A stretch of 58,279 nucleotides of DNA, taken from positions 1-58,279 of the forward strand of contig NZ_JACJQN010000026.1 in assembly GCF_014696675.1 (NCBI RefSeq), written 5' to 3'. Both the position numbers and the translations under genes were made by a program. The stretch's first letter is position 1; every line of letters starts with the position of its first letter. Under the pieces are notes generated by a model. The model saw only the letters and a program-made list of their open reading frames with translations, did no database searches and was not told the origin of the DNA. The stretch is from Phormidium tenue FACHB-1052. Lineage in GTDB: Bacteria > Cyanobacteriota > Cyanobacteriia > Phormidesmidales > Phormidesmidaceae. Positions 50,774-58,279 of the stretch are shown here, one piece after another.

Positions 50774-52591
50774 CTACACCACCAGGCTTTCTAATCGACT
50801 GACGGCGCGATCGACGATATCTAGACTGGCCTGCCAAAATTCGGGCTGGCGAATGTCTTGCTGGAGGTGGCGCAGCACTACATCCTCCGCCGTCATGGTG
50901 CCGGTGTCGCGCAGCAGCTTGGTGTATAGGTCATTGAACTGAGCACCGTAGTGGTCTTTTTGGGCGTAGATGCCCAGGCTAAACAGATAGCCAAACAGGT
51001 AGGGATAGTTGTAGAAGCCCAGCCCTGCGATCGAGAAGTGCAGCTTGCTAGCCCAAAACATGTCGTCGTAGCTGGCCAAGCTGTCTTCGTACCAGTGCTG
51101 CCAACTGTCGCGCATCATGGTCTTGAGGTTATCCGCAATCACAAACCCCTGCTTGCGGGACTCAACCAGTTTTTGCTCAAAGGTGAACCGAGCTGGAATA
51201 TTGAGCAAGAATGTGGCCGCAGCAGACCCTTCTTCCCAGGCAATTTTGAGCTTTTGCTCAGGGGTGCTGGCTTGCTCAAACAGGGCATCGCGCACTAGGG
51301 TTTCGCCAAAGATGCTGGCGGTTTCGGCCAGGGTCATGGGGTAAAAGGTTTTGTAGCGGGGCAGATCCTGCATCACCCAGTTGTGCCAGGCATGGCCCAG
51401 TTCGTGAGCCAGGGTCAGCACATTGTTCATGCTGCCCTCGAAGGTCATAAAGATGCGCGGTTCTTTGGGCTCGGCAAAGCTGGTGCAGTAGGCTCCCGTG
51501 GCCCGGTTGGGGGTTGGCTGGGCATCAATCCAGCCCTTTTCGGCCATCATCATGGCAAAGTCGCCCATAGCGGGGCTGAACTGGCGAAAGGCGTCGGCGA
51601 CTAGCTCGATCGCCGCTTCAAAGGCAAACCCCTTGCTCTGAACTGCCGCCGGGGGCGGCGCAAACAAATCCCAGGGGGCCATGGGCTGAATGTCGAGCAC
51701 TTTGCCCATCGCCGTCAGGGCGCGCTGGCCAAGGCTACGCCGCTGATAGGTAGCCTCCATCATGGCGTCGAGGGTGGTGCGATCGATGCGGCTTTGGTGG
51801 CAGCTTTTGTCGAGGTAGTGCAGGCTGCGGTGGTGCGATCGCTGTTTGGTTTCCTCTAGCCGCCAGCCGTTGATGGCGTTGAGAACGGCGGCCACCGTCT
51901 CGGCCCGGCTCTCCCAGGCGGCATTGACCCCGTGCCAGGCTTCGGAGCGCAGGGTGCGATCGGGAGAGCTGAGCAGGTTAAAGGCCTTGGCCAGGCCAAC
52001 GGTGTCACCCGCCACGGTGCATTGCAACGTGCCCGATAGCTCGGTGTAGAGGTTGCCCCAGCCCTGCAAGCCGTTGACAGCCAGGCCGGTGATCAGCTTT
52101 TCCTCGGCTAGACTGAGCAGCTGGTCATTAAGCTGACGCTGGTGCAGCAGGGAAAAACTCAGCTCTTCGAGAACCGGATTAGCAGTCAAGGCTTTGATGA
52201 AGGCGTCGTCAACCCGCAGCAGAAAAATGTCTAAAGCTTTAGTGGCCTGGCTAATTTCGGCACTGAGCTGTTGTAGGGTGGGTTTCCACTCGCTGGCACT
52301 GGCATCGCGGGAGTCAACGCTGAGAATAGACGAGATAAAGGTACGCAGGTTCCCCAGACGTTTGGCGGTGTCAGTGCGCTGCTGGTGGGCAGCTCTAACT
52401 TGAGCTAGCAAGCGCTCAAACTGTTCCTGAACCAGCGGTTCGGCAGGTTCGATATGCTCGATGAACGGGGCGCAGAGGGTGGATAGGGTGTCAATTTCCG
52501 CTTTGATCCGCTCAACCGTTGCGGCGATTTGGGGATCATCACTGCCCGCGAAGAAGTGGCTGTTATCCCAGATTTGATGGAGGATGGGCAT
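50774..52591 (-). CDS. pepF: M3 family oligoendopeptidase (PepF-like)
   Basis: Zinc metallopeptidase of 605 residues. The zinc motif HELGH is at 396-400 within TLAHELGHAWHNW, with the expected third Glu ligand about 25 residues later (AETASIFGETLV). The N-terminal helical domain (about 1-190) and length match oligoendopeptidase F, which cleaves short peptides in the cytoplasm, for example after signal peptide processing; proximity to lepB is compatible with that but not proof. No strong ribosome binding site precedes the ATG. Separated by 25 bp from the DUF421 gene and may be co-transcribed with it. Confidence 0.92.
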   Translation of the reverse strand: MPILHQIWDNSHFFAGSDDPQIAATVERIKAEIDTLSTLCAPFIEHIEPAEPLVQEQFERLLAQVRAAHQQRTDTAKRLGNLRTFISSILSVDSRDASASEWKPTLQQLSAEISQATKALDIFLLRVDDAFIKALTANPVLEELSFSLLHQRQLNDQLLSLAEEKLITGLAVNGLQGWGNLYTELSGTLQCTVAGDTVGLAKAFNLLSSPDRTLRSEAWHGVNAAWESRAETVAAVLNAINGWRLEETKQRSHHRSLHYLDKSCHQSRIDRTTLDAMMEATYQRRSLGQRALTAMGKVLDIQPMAPWDLFAPPPAAVQSKGFAFEAAIELVADAFRQFSPAMGDFAMMMAEKGWIDAQPTPNRATGAYCTSFAEPKEPRIFMTFEGSMNNVLTLAHELGHAWHNWVMQDLPRYKTFYPMTLAETASIFGETLVRDALFEQASTPEQKLKIAWEEGSAAATFLLNIPARFTFEQKLVESRKQGFVIADNLKTMMRDSWQHWYEDSLASYDDMFWASKLHFSIAGLGFYNYPYLFGYLFSLGIYAQKDHYGAQFNDLYTKLLRDTGTMTAEDVVLRHLQQDIRQPEFWQASLDIVDRAVSRLESLVV

Positions 52592-52670
52592 AAAGGCAAT
52601 GGAGCAAAGGGCATTGCCTTTAGCTTACCTAACCTCTCAAGATCTGCTAAGCCCCTGGAGGATAGCTTCT

Positions 52671-53579
52671 CTAGGGAGCAACGCGGTTCATTGCGACAGC
52701 AGCTTGAGCCTCAGTGCCGCTATCTGCCATGGCTAGCTCTAAATAGCACTGGAGCGACTCCGAGGCCAGACCGTGCAGCAGCAGATTGCGGGCTGCCCCA
52801 AAGAAGCTGTTGGGAGCCAGGGGATGGCGGTTTGTCACGGTGTGGTTCCAGGCGTAGTCGCCAGTCACCCGGCTAAAGTAGAAGGCAAAGCTTTCGTCAA
52901 ACTGAAGGGAAAGCACCGCCCGCTCAAACTCGTCGCTAGTGACCCAGAGGGAATAGCAGATTTTGAATAGCTCCAGGGAGGACTCCATATCGAGCACCTG
53001 GAGCCAGCCCCGTCGGCTGATGTCGATCTCGACCGACACCGGGCGAATGCCGCTATAGCTGAGCCCTCGCTGACGCACATGCTTTAGCCAATTGGGGTGC
53101 TGCGCTTGGGCACGGTGATAGTCGATCACAAAGTTGTAGAGGGTGATGTCGTGCTCTAAAAAGGCGTTGGCGGCCAGATCCTCTACTCGGCGGGGGTAAA
53201 GGGTGGCGTGGGGCAGGGTCGGGTCGGGGCCGTTGTCGATTAAAAAATTGACGATATTAGAGCCAATGCTAAAGTGGCGCACAATCAGGTAGCAGGCTTC
53301 GGGGGTGGTGAAGGTGTTGAGAAACCAGACGGCCAACTGGTGCATCAGCCAGTAGTTGCGAAACTGAAACGGCAACAGCCGCTTGAGCGTCATAATCAAA
53401 GCCATGACCAGGTTGGCAAAGAGCTTGATCGGCAGCAGCAGGTAGCAGCGCGACCAGCTTTGCAGGTCTTTGACCATGTATGCCTTAGCGGTGGGGTCGA
53501 GGGGGATGGCCCAGTCGGCATAGATGGCATCCCAGTAGCTGGGGTCTTGCCGGTTGTGGGGCACAGGGGTATAGGTCAT
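52671..53579 (-). CDS. Partner protein of the ketosynthase-HDO fusion, function unknown
   Basis: This 302-residue protein has conserved-looking stretches: DPSYWDAIYADWAIPLDPTA at the start, a hydrophobic amphipathic region at about 45-75 (CYLLLPIKLFANLVMALIMTLKRLLPF), MHQLAVWFLNTFTTPEACYLIVRHF and HDITLYNFVIDYH. It may be peripherally membrane-bound. I cannot assign a family with confidence. Its ATG overlaps the TGA of the upstream ketosynthase-HDO gene (ATGA), so the two are translationally coupled and very likely act together. Confidence 0.75.
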   Translation of the reverse strand: MTYTPVPHNRQDPSYWDAIYADWAIPLDPTAKAYMVKDLQSWSRCYLLLPIKLFANLVMALIMTLKRLLPFQFRNYWLMHQLAVWFLNTFTTPEACYLIVRHFSIGSNIVNFLIDNGPDPTLPHATLYPRRVEDLAANAFLEHDITLYNFVIDYHRAQAQHPNWLKHVRQRGLSYSGIRPVSVEIDISRRGWLQVLDMESSLELFKICYSLWVTSDEFERAVLSLQFDESFAFYFSRVTGDYAWNHTVTNRHPLAPNSFFGAARNLLLHGLASESLQCYLELAMADSGTEAQAAVAMNRVAP

Positions 53580-55504
53580 AGGTCAATCTCCTCCAGTTGC
53601 AGGCGGTACAGGCGGGCAGTGACCTGGGCCGTTTTGACAATGCGGGCGGCGATCGCCACCGTCATCCAGTCGGCATTGAGAAAGGCGTCGAGCTTTTTCA
53701 CATGGGCCTCGTCGTTCTCGCCGTGGTAGCTGAGGAAGGAGATCTGGGTCTTATCTAACCCCAGGCTTTGTTGAATGAGCGCGGCCCACTGGCCCGCCAT
53801 GCGGTTGCCCAGCCCTTCCACAATGAAGATGCTGCCCAGTAGATCAATCGGGTTTTCGCGGGAGGCGCGCTGAAAAATAAAGGCAGACAGGGCTTCTGAA
53901 CCAATATTTTGCTCAGCCGCCAGAATCTCTTCGAGCTGCCCCCCGACCGAGACATAGTCGCGCTCCAGCATTTGAAAGTCGCGGTGTTCGTCGCGGGCGT
54001 GGCCGATTAGGTGCGATCGCAGCTCAAAGTCGGTCATATTCGACGCGGCTCGGGCAATCCACCGAGCGCCATCGACCACCTGGGGGCGCAAGGCTCGCAG
54101 CAGTGCCCGGTAGTCGGCGAGGGTAAACTCTCCCCGGTGCAGTCGCCTGACGATGGGGACAGACCGCAGCTCGCGCTCAAAGGTCAGCCACACCAGCATT
54201 AGCTGGCGCAGCAGCGCTTCAGAGACCGTAGACTCAGGGGTTTCGGCCTCCAGGGCGGCGGTTGCCGAGGGGGGATGGTCAGGGGAGGCGATCGCCGCGA
54301 CGGCCAGCGTCGGCTCAGCGTCAGACCCCTGACTTGGCCCAGTCGCCTCCACCACTGTCAGCAGCATATAGGCGGTAGTGAACCGGCCACTTTCGGGCAC
54401 AAAGCAAAAGATCTGCTGCCCTGGCCGCAGCTTGCCCGAGTTAAACAACTCCTCTAGCATTAGGTAGATCGAGGCGCAGCCGGTGTTACCTCTGGTGTAG
54501 AGGTTGGTAAACCACCGCTCCTCAGGAATCATGCAGCCCGCCTGTTCGAGCAGATTAATGATTTGACTGCGAAAGAAATGTGACGAGTAGTGGCACAGCA
54601 GCCAGTCCACCTGGTCGGGGTGTACTCGACCGGCTTCGATTAGCCTGATCCAGCCCTCTACGCCCAACTGCACCACCTGGTCGAGCAGGCGAATATTTTG
54701 GCGCAGATTGAGCGCTCCCGCCGCTGCCGCTGCCCCCTGATCGGAAAAGTCCATCCAGCTAGTCAGCTCCGTGGGGTTATCGACCCCGGCATACATACAC
54801 AGCGGGTGAGAATTGGCGTGGGAGACCGACTCAATCCACTCGATTTTGAGGCTGAGGCCGTTGACGCTGGGGCGATCGCTGACCAAGCAGGCCCCAGCGC
54901 CATCCGACAGCATCCACCGCAGAAACTCGGTGTCGAAGGGCAGAGCAGCCCCCGCCTGATGGGCAGTTTCGGCCTCAAACCGGGTGTGCTTAAACAACCG
55001 TGAGGCCAGTTCTGAGGATACCGCGATCGCCTGCCGCTTTTGACCCAGCTGCACCTGGGCTACCGCGTATTTGAGCGCCGCCACGCCAGCGCAGCACACC
55101 CCCTGGTGAGAGGTCGCCTCCACCGAGGCCAGCTCCGGCAGTTCCCCATGCACCATACTGGCAAAGCCCGGCACCAGCAGGTCAGGCCAGGTGGTGGCGC
55201 AGGCTAACAGGTCAATGGTCTTGGGATCTAGCTCAGCCTGACCCAGGGCGTCTCGCACCGCTGCTGCCGCCATCTGGCTATTGCTGAGGGTGGTCTGCTG
55301 CTGGCGATCGAGGGCGTAGTAGCGATGCTGAATGCCGTTGCTTTTGAGAATGCGAGCCTTGACTCGGGAGGGGCGATCGCCCACCTGGCCCAGGTAGGCT
55401 TCCATCTCATCGTTGGCGATCGGCTCTCCCGGCAGACATTTGCCGATGTGGGTGATGTAGGCCGCCCGGGGCTGAGCCCGGTCGAAGGGGGTGAAAGACG
55501 GCAT
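53576..55504 (-). CDS. Ketoacyl synthase III-like protein fused to an HDO-type iron oxygenase domain
   Basis: This 642-residue protein has two catalytic modules. Residues about 12-385 are a KAS III/thiolase fold with a Cys-His-Asn set: C138 (GVCCAGVAAL), H305 or H309 (LCHYSSHFF) and N340 (TRGNTGCAS), as in FabH-type enzymes. After a Pro/Ala/Ser-rich linker (about 390-425), residues 430-642 form a heme-oxygenase-like helical domain with DEHRDF (E506, H507), E563 (IVEGLGN) and H594-x3-D598-x2-H601, the HDO diiron signature. A condensation followed by oxidative step on one fatty-acyl type substrate is the obvious reading; product unknown. Coupled to the downstream gene. Confidence 0.85.
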   Translation of the reverse strand: MPSFTPFDRAQPRAAYITHIGKCLPGEPIANDEMEAYLGQVGDRPSRVKARILKSNGIQHRYYALDRQQQTTLSNSQMAAAAVRDALGQAELDPKTIDLLACATTWPDLLVPGFASMVHGELPELASVEATSHQGVCCAGVAALKYAVAQVQLGQKRQAIAVSSELASRLFKHTRFEAETAHQAGAALPFDTEFLRWMLSDGAGACLVSDRPSVNGLSLKIEWIESVSHANSHPLCMYAGVDNPTELTSWMDFSDQGAAAAAGALNLRQNIRLLDQVVQLGVEGWIRLIEAGRVHPDQVDWLLCHYSSHFFRSQIINLLEQAGCMIPEERWFTNLYTRGNTGCASIYLMLEELFNSGKLRPGQQIFCFVPESGRFTTAYMLLTVVEATGPSQGSDAEPTLAVAAIASPDHPPSATAALEAETPESTVSEALLRQLMLVWLTFERELRSVPIVRRLHRGEFTLADYRALLRALRPQVVDGARWIARAASNMTDFELRSHLIGHARDEHRDFQMLERDYVSVGGQLEEILAAEQNIGSEALSAFIFQRASRENPIDLLGSIFIVEGLGNRMAGQWAALIQQSLGLDKTQISFLSYHGENDEAHVKKLDAFLNADWMTVAIAARIVKTAQVTARLYRLQLEEIDL

Positions 55505-56235
55505 GGGGTTAGACCTCTAAGCGTAAGACTGTCAGTTTGGGCGGCCCGCCGATGCTGCGCCATAGCCAGTGAATCGATCTCGGCCCTGACAGCACGCCGC
55601 CAGGGGTCAAAGCAGAACCATCCACAAAAAACAGTTGACGAGATGTATCGTCTCAAGATGCCCCGATTCACTTAACCCTGAACCTTTTGGCAGGTGAGCC
55701 ATTCGCCCAGTAAAGCACCGCTGCCCAGCGCTCTGACCCAAACCGAGCCGCTTTAGAGTTTGACCCTATCACCAAGGAGGCAAACGGTTTGTTGCCCTAA
55801 TTTAGAAATGCTGTCTAGAGACTGTCATCCATTGAGCGCTTGATCGCTGCTGGCCCAAGCATCAGCCGTCACCGCCCCTACCCTGTGGTTTGTCGGGCCA
55901 GTAACGCTGAGGCAGGATTGGGGCCGAAATCGATCACATGCTTTATACAGCCAGAAAACTGGTGCCCAACTACCTAACGGGGTTCCTCAGCGTTGCGCTG
56001 GCGGTTGGCATGGCTACCTGACGTGCATCAGCCTTGGGCATGCTTAACCCTAGGATTGAGTGGAGAAACGCGAAAAAGCCAGCCAAGCACCGGCAATATT
56101 AGCGATCAAAACCTCATGTATGTCTTTAGACAAAGGCTAACTATCTCTTTAGATGGTCTCGCCGACTCAGCTTGTTTGGCTATTGTTAGTTGTAAGGAAA
56201 AGGCACCGATTGCCTACAAAATTTGGAGAGAAGGA
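55505..56235. other. Long divergent intergenic region
   Basis: About 730 bases between the fusion gene and the GlsB gene. It must hold both promoters. A TTGACG box at 55634 and an inverted repeat TGTCT-tt-AGACA at 56121-56132 upstream of the GlsB gene are the only motifs noted. A 27-residue hydrophobic frame at 55938-56021 lacks a ribosome binding site and is not called. Confidence 0.4.
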
Positions 56236-56505
56236 ATGAACATTCTAGCTTGGATCGTACTGGGTTTGATTGCGGGTGCAATTGCTAAAGCGATTTATCC
56301 TGGGCATCAGAGCGGCGGCATCTTGGGCACGCTGATTCTAGGCGTGATTGGTGCATTTGTGGGGGGTAGCCTTTACACCCTGCTCACCACAGGATCGCTA
56401 GCCCTCACGGCAACAGGTCTCAGCATTGGTGGTGTGGTAATCGCTGTTTTGGGCGCAATTGTTGCTCTGTTCATCTACTACGCAGTTGCTAAGCGTGCGG
56501 TTTAG
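56236..56505 (+). CDS. GlsB/YeaQ/YmgE family membrane stress protein
   Basis: Start at the ATG at 56236 preceded by GGAGAGAAGGA; product 89 residues with three hydrophobic segments and the family signature GLIAGAIAKAIYPGHQSGGILGTLILGVIGAFVGG. Small Gly-rich membrane proteins of this transglycosylase-associated family are induced by envelope and general stress in many bacteria. The longer frame upstream is not translated by this choice. Confidence 0.9.
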   Translation: MNILAWIVLGLIAGAIAKAIYPGHQSGGILGTLILGVIGAFVGGSLYTLLTTGSLALTATGLSIGGVVIAVLGAIVALFIYYAVAKRAV

Positions 56506-56530
56506 TTATCAGCTACCTACCATCAGATCG

Positions 56531-56656
56531 AAATAGATAAGCACTAATGAACCGGATTGTAGGGGTGGGTGGCGATCGCCACCCCCGCTAGGGGTCGAAA
56601 CTCGGCATACTGCCTGGGGCGACGACTTTTTCTCCGCTAGTTGGGCTTATCTATTT
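56531..56656. repeat. 126-bp element with 12-bp terminal inverted repeats and a HIP1-centred palindrome
   Basis: AAATAGATAAGC (56531-56542) and GCTTATCTATTT (56645-56656) are perfect inverted repeats of each other. Between them is the 18-nt perfect palindrome GGGTGGCGATCGCCACCC (56567-56584), with the HIP1 octamer at its centre. No target duplication was found. It could be a MITE-like element, or a terminator for the GlsB gene plus a regulatory region. Confidence 0.5.
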
Positions 56657-56752
56657 TTGTGCGTATGGGGCAGCGGCGCAGTCAGTTGTCCTAAATCCTT
56701 TTTTGAGGTAGGTTATCAGCAGTTTTGCCTGTGTTGTGTCGATAGGTTTGGT

Positions 56753-58096
56753 GTGAGCGATAACGTAAACCAGTCTCAGGTCTTAAAACAGGCACTGCAT
56801 GCCTTTGTGTTAGATGCTGAGGGCGACCTGGCAACGGCCTTAGAACAATACAGCGCTGAGCAGCTAAAACTTTGGTCGGCTACCAACCTGCAAGGCATCA
56901 ATCGCTCAAATCTGGCGATCGACATGTTTTTGACCGAAGGTCAGGTGGCTGGCCGCTCGGTGTTGGACATTTTTATAAAAAATCAGCCCGGTTTATCTCA
57001 GGATCACCAGGCTTTAGCTGAAAGCTGGAAGAACACGTTTAACGGTCTATTTAAAGTGCTTCAGTTCACCACCGATCGCTACGAGGTGATGAACTGGCTA
57101 ACTGAAAAGCGCTACTGGGTCGAGCCCAATGGGGCACAGTCGGCAGAAGAGCTAGCCCGTCTCGGCCCTGGTGAGATTGTCGTCACCCGTTTGTCGCCAG
57201 TTGGGGAAGACGTCTGGACGTTCTCAGGCCCTTTGATGCTGCTGGGCAAGCTGGGTAAGCCTAAGCTAGCCGTTGCGATCGGCAACTTCAAAAACTGGTT
57301 TCCTAACCATCTATATGGCGATGCCCCTGAGCTTTTAGAAGAAGCCTGGAAATCTGTGGAGCGTTATCACCACGATTTTGTGGATTTTTTTGGGAGCGAT
57401 CGCATTACCCTGTCAGGTTATGAGCTGAACAAAAAGCTCAAAGAATATCAAGAGATCTCCACCCAGCGCCGTTTAGAAGCGCTCGGCATTGACAGCTCTA
57501 AGTCACTCAAGGAACTGGTGGCTGAGTCTGGGGTTTCTGAAGAAGAAGTGGCTGAGTCGATGGCCTCGTTTGGCAAAGACGGGCGCGAGGTGGGGCAGCT
57601 CTTAAAAGACGACAAGGCGATTAAAATGGCAACGCCGCCTATTAATCTGCCCGATGAACTGCGTCGGGCAGAAGCAGTGACAGTGTTTGTTCACCCCCGT
57701 TGGGGCCAGACATTTTTGAAAGACTACGTGCGCCTGACTCAGCTATTTGAAGCGACCGATGACGCATCTGTGGCCAAGGCGGATCAGTTAATTCAAAAAT
57801 ATCTCAAAGAAGATGCGGTCAACGCCTACGTTTGGCACTGCTTTGCTGAAGACAACGCTACGCCGTTGATGGCAGCCCTGGGGAGACAGTTTAACCGTTC
57901 AGACCTAACCGCAGACGATCTAGACGATGTTTTAGTCCAGGCCGGAAAGCCTTTGGAGCCAAAGCTTCCAGAGATTGCTAGCGTGCCTATGCACCTGCAA
58001 GATTTGTTTCAAGAGGCGATGCAAGAGGTCGATCAAGGCTCTTCAAAGAAAAAGTCGAAGGGCAAACCAAAGCAAAAAACCGGCTTCGCCATTTAG
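56753..58096 (+). CDS. Conserved-looking soluble protein, function unknown
   Basis: The start is taken at the GTG at 56753 (VSDNVNQSQVLKQALHAF), product 447 residues; an earlier in-frame start gives an unlikely Cys-rich N-terminus. The N-terminal half is helical with a segment DMFLTEGQVAGRSVLDIF, then a WLTEKRYWVEPNG...LGPGEIVVTRLSPVGEDVWTFSGPLMLLGKLGKP beta-rich part; the C-terminal half is acidic helical (LNKKLKEYQEIS, LPDELRRAEAVTVFVHP) and the very end is Lys-rich (KKKSKGKPKQK). I recognise no domain for certain. No membrane segment or signal peptide. Confidence 0.7.
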   Translation: MSDNVNQSQVLKQALHAFVLDAEGDLATALEQYSAEQLKLWSATNLQGINRSNLAIDMFLTEGQVAGRSVLDIFIKNQPGLSQDHQALAESWKNTFNGLFKVLQFTTDRYEVMNWLTEKRYWVEPNGAQSAEELARLGPGEIVVTRLSPVGEDVWTFSGPLMLLGKLGKPKLAVAIGNFKNWFPNHLYGDAPELLEEAWKSVERYHHDFVDFFGSDRITLSGYELNKKLKEYQEISTQRRLEALGIDSSKSLKELVAESGVSEEEVAESMASFGKDGREVGQLLKDDKAIKMATPPINLPDELRRAEAVTVFVHPRWGQTFLKDYVRLTQLFEATDDASVAKADQLIQKYLKEDAVNAYVWHCFAEDNATPLMAALGRQFNRSDLTADDLDDVLVQAGKPLEPKLPEIASVPMHLQDLFQEAMQEVDQGSSKKKSKGKPKQKTGFAI

Positions 58097-58178
58097 GGGC
58101 TGTGTGACAGGGCAGTTGCTGCGACCTCAGCCGCCTACGCTCCCTCAGGAAAATTAGGGCTGCCCAGGTCTCCGGAAC

Positions 58179-58279
58179 GGCATTGCTGAATTAAGGGATG
58201 AACCGTGGAGGGACTGGGACATCGCCGAACTTGAGGTAGTGAAGTAACAGTCGAACAGAGTGAGCCAGCATGTCTACGG
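58179..58279 (+). mobile_element. Left end of an insertion sequence, cut by the window edge
   Basis: GGCATTGCTGAATTAAGGGA continuing with TGAA matches the right inverted end of the MITE at 25796-25944 in 21 of 24 positions. A short leader follows, with an ATG at about 58271 that may start a transposase. This suggests the full-length relative of the MITE lies just outside the window. Confidence 0.55.

Noticed and set aside
55938..56021. 27-residue hydrophobic frame
   Set aside because: No ribosome binding site and no conservation evidence.

Overview
The window looks like chromosome of a filamentous-type cyanobacterium, probably from the Leptolyngbya/Nodosilinea/Phormidium part of the tree. 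This rests on very frequent HIP1 octamers (GCGATCGC) in genes and spacers and on typical cyanobacterial genes: crtO-type carotenoid ketolase, sqdB for sulfolipid, DUF2949, DUF3891, a GlsB-type protein, an NtcA-like CRP regulator and large PAS-rich hybrid kinases. No rRNA, tRNA or CRISPR array was seen.

Layout. 1-110: tail of an IS5-like transposase. 0.9-6.8 kb: two paralogous hybrid histidine kinases around a DJ-1/PfpI protein. 7.5-8.4 kb: stress-type SDR. 8.7-12.5 kb: glycosyltransferase converging on a tightly overlapping acyl-CoA dehydrogenase / PIG-L deacetylase / NodS-like methyltransferase operon, a possible glycoconjugate pathway. 12.8-25.1 kb: a long, mostly minus-strand series of stress and redox genes (diiron HDO enzyme with a methyltransferase, DUF3891, lipoprotein, hemerythrin, two BON proteins, crtO, small proteins, zinc alcohol dehydrogenase, SRPBCC, membrane protein), many separated by clear terminator hairpins.

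25.3-30.4 kb: an ECF42-type sigma factor with a set of small DGPF/YciI, VOC, DUF1579 and DUF899 proteins. Two nearly identical promoter motifs (TGTCGATCT-N14-CGACTAA) stand before the two target gene groups, so this reads as a self-contained sigma regulon. A 149-bp MITE with a perfect 12-bp target duplication has inserted inside it. 30.8-36.9 kb: CRP regulator, DUF202, prohibitin, and a LysR regulator divergent from tandem CadD transporters and an exported protein. 37.2-40.6 kb: TauE/SafE-ferric-reductase-like fusion with a periplasmic partner, a decayed metX fragment, and MgtC with a possible detached regulatory domain.

40.9-43.9 kb: DUF442-like hydrolase, sqdB and an exported rhodanese. 43.9-45.8 kb: LysR regulator divergent from a second HDO-fold enzyme. 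46.0-47.4 kb: papain-like protease with a long Glu/Ser/Tyr tail. 47.8-52.6 kb: AI-2E-type permease, DUF2949, a 38-residue peptide, lepB, DUF421, oligoendopeptidase F. 52.7-55.5 kb: a translationally coupled pair in which a ketoacyl synthase III-like domain is fused to a third HDO-type iron oxygenase domain; this is the strongest candidate for an undescribed enzyme system. 56.2-58.1 kb: GlsB protein and an unknown gene. The right edge enters another IS whose end matches the MITE ends.

The intergenic DNA is rich in repeats: a 110-bp family with three copies, G/C-rich convergent-gene repeats, HIP1-centred palindromes, and a 126-bp element with 12-bp inverted ends.
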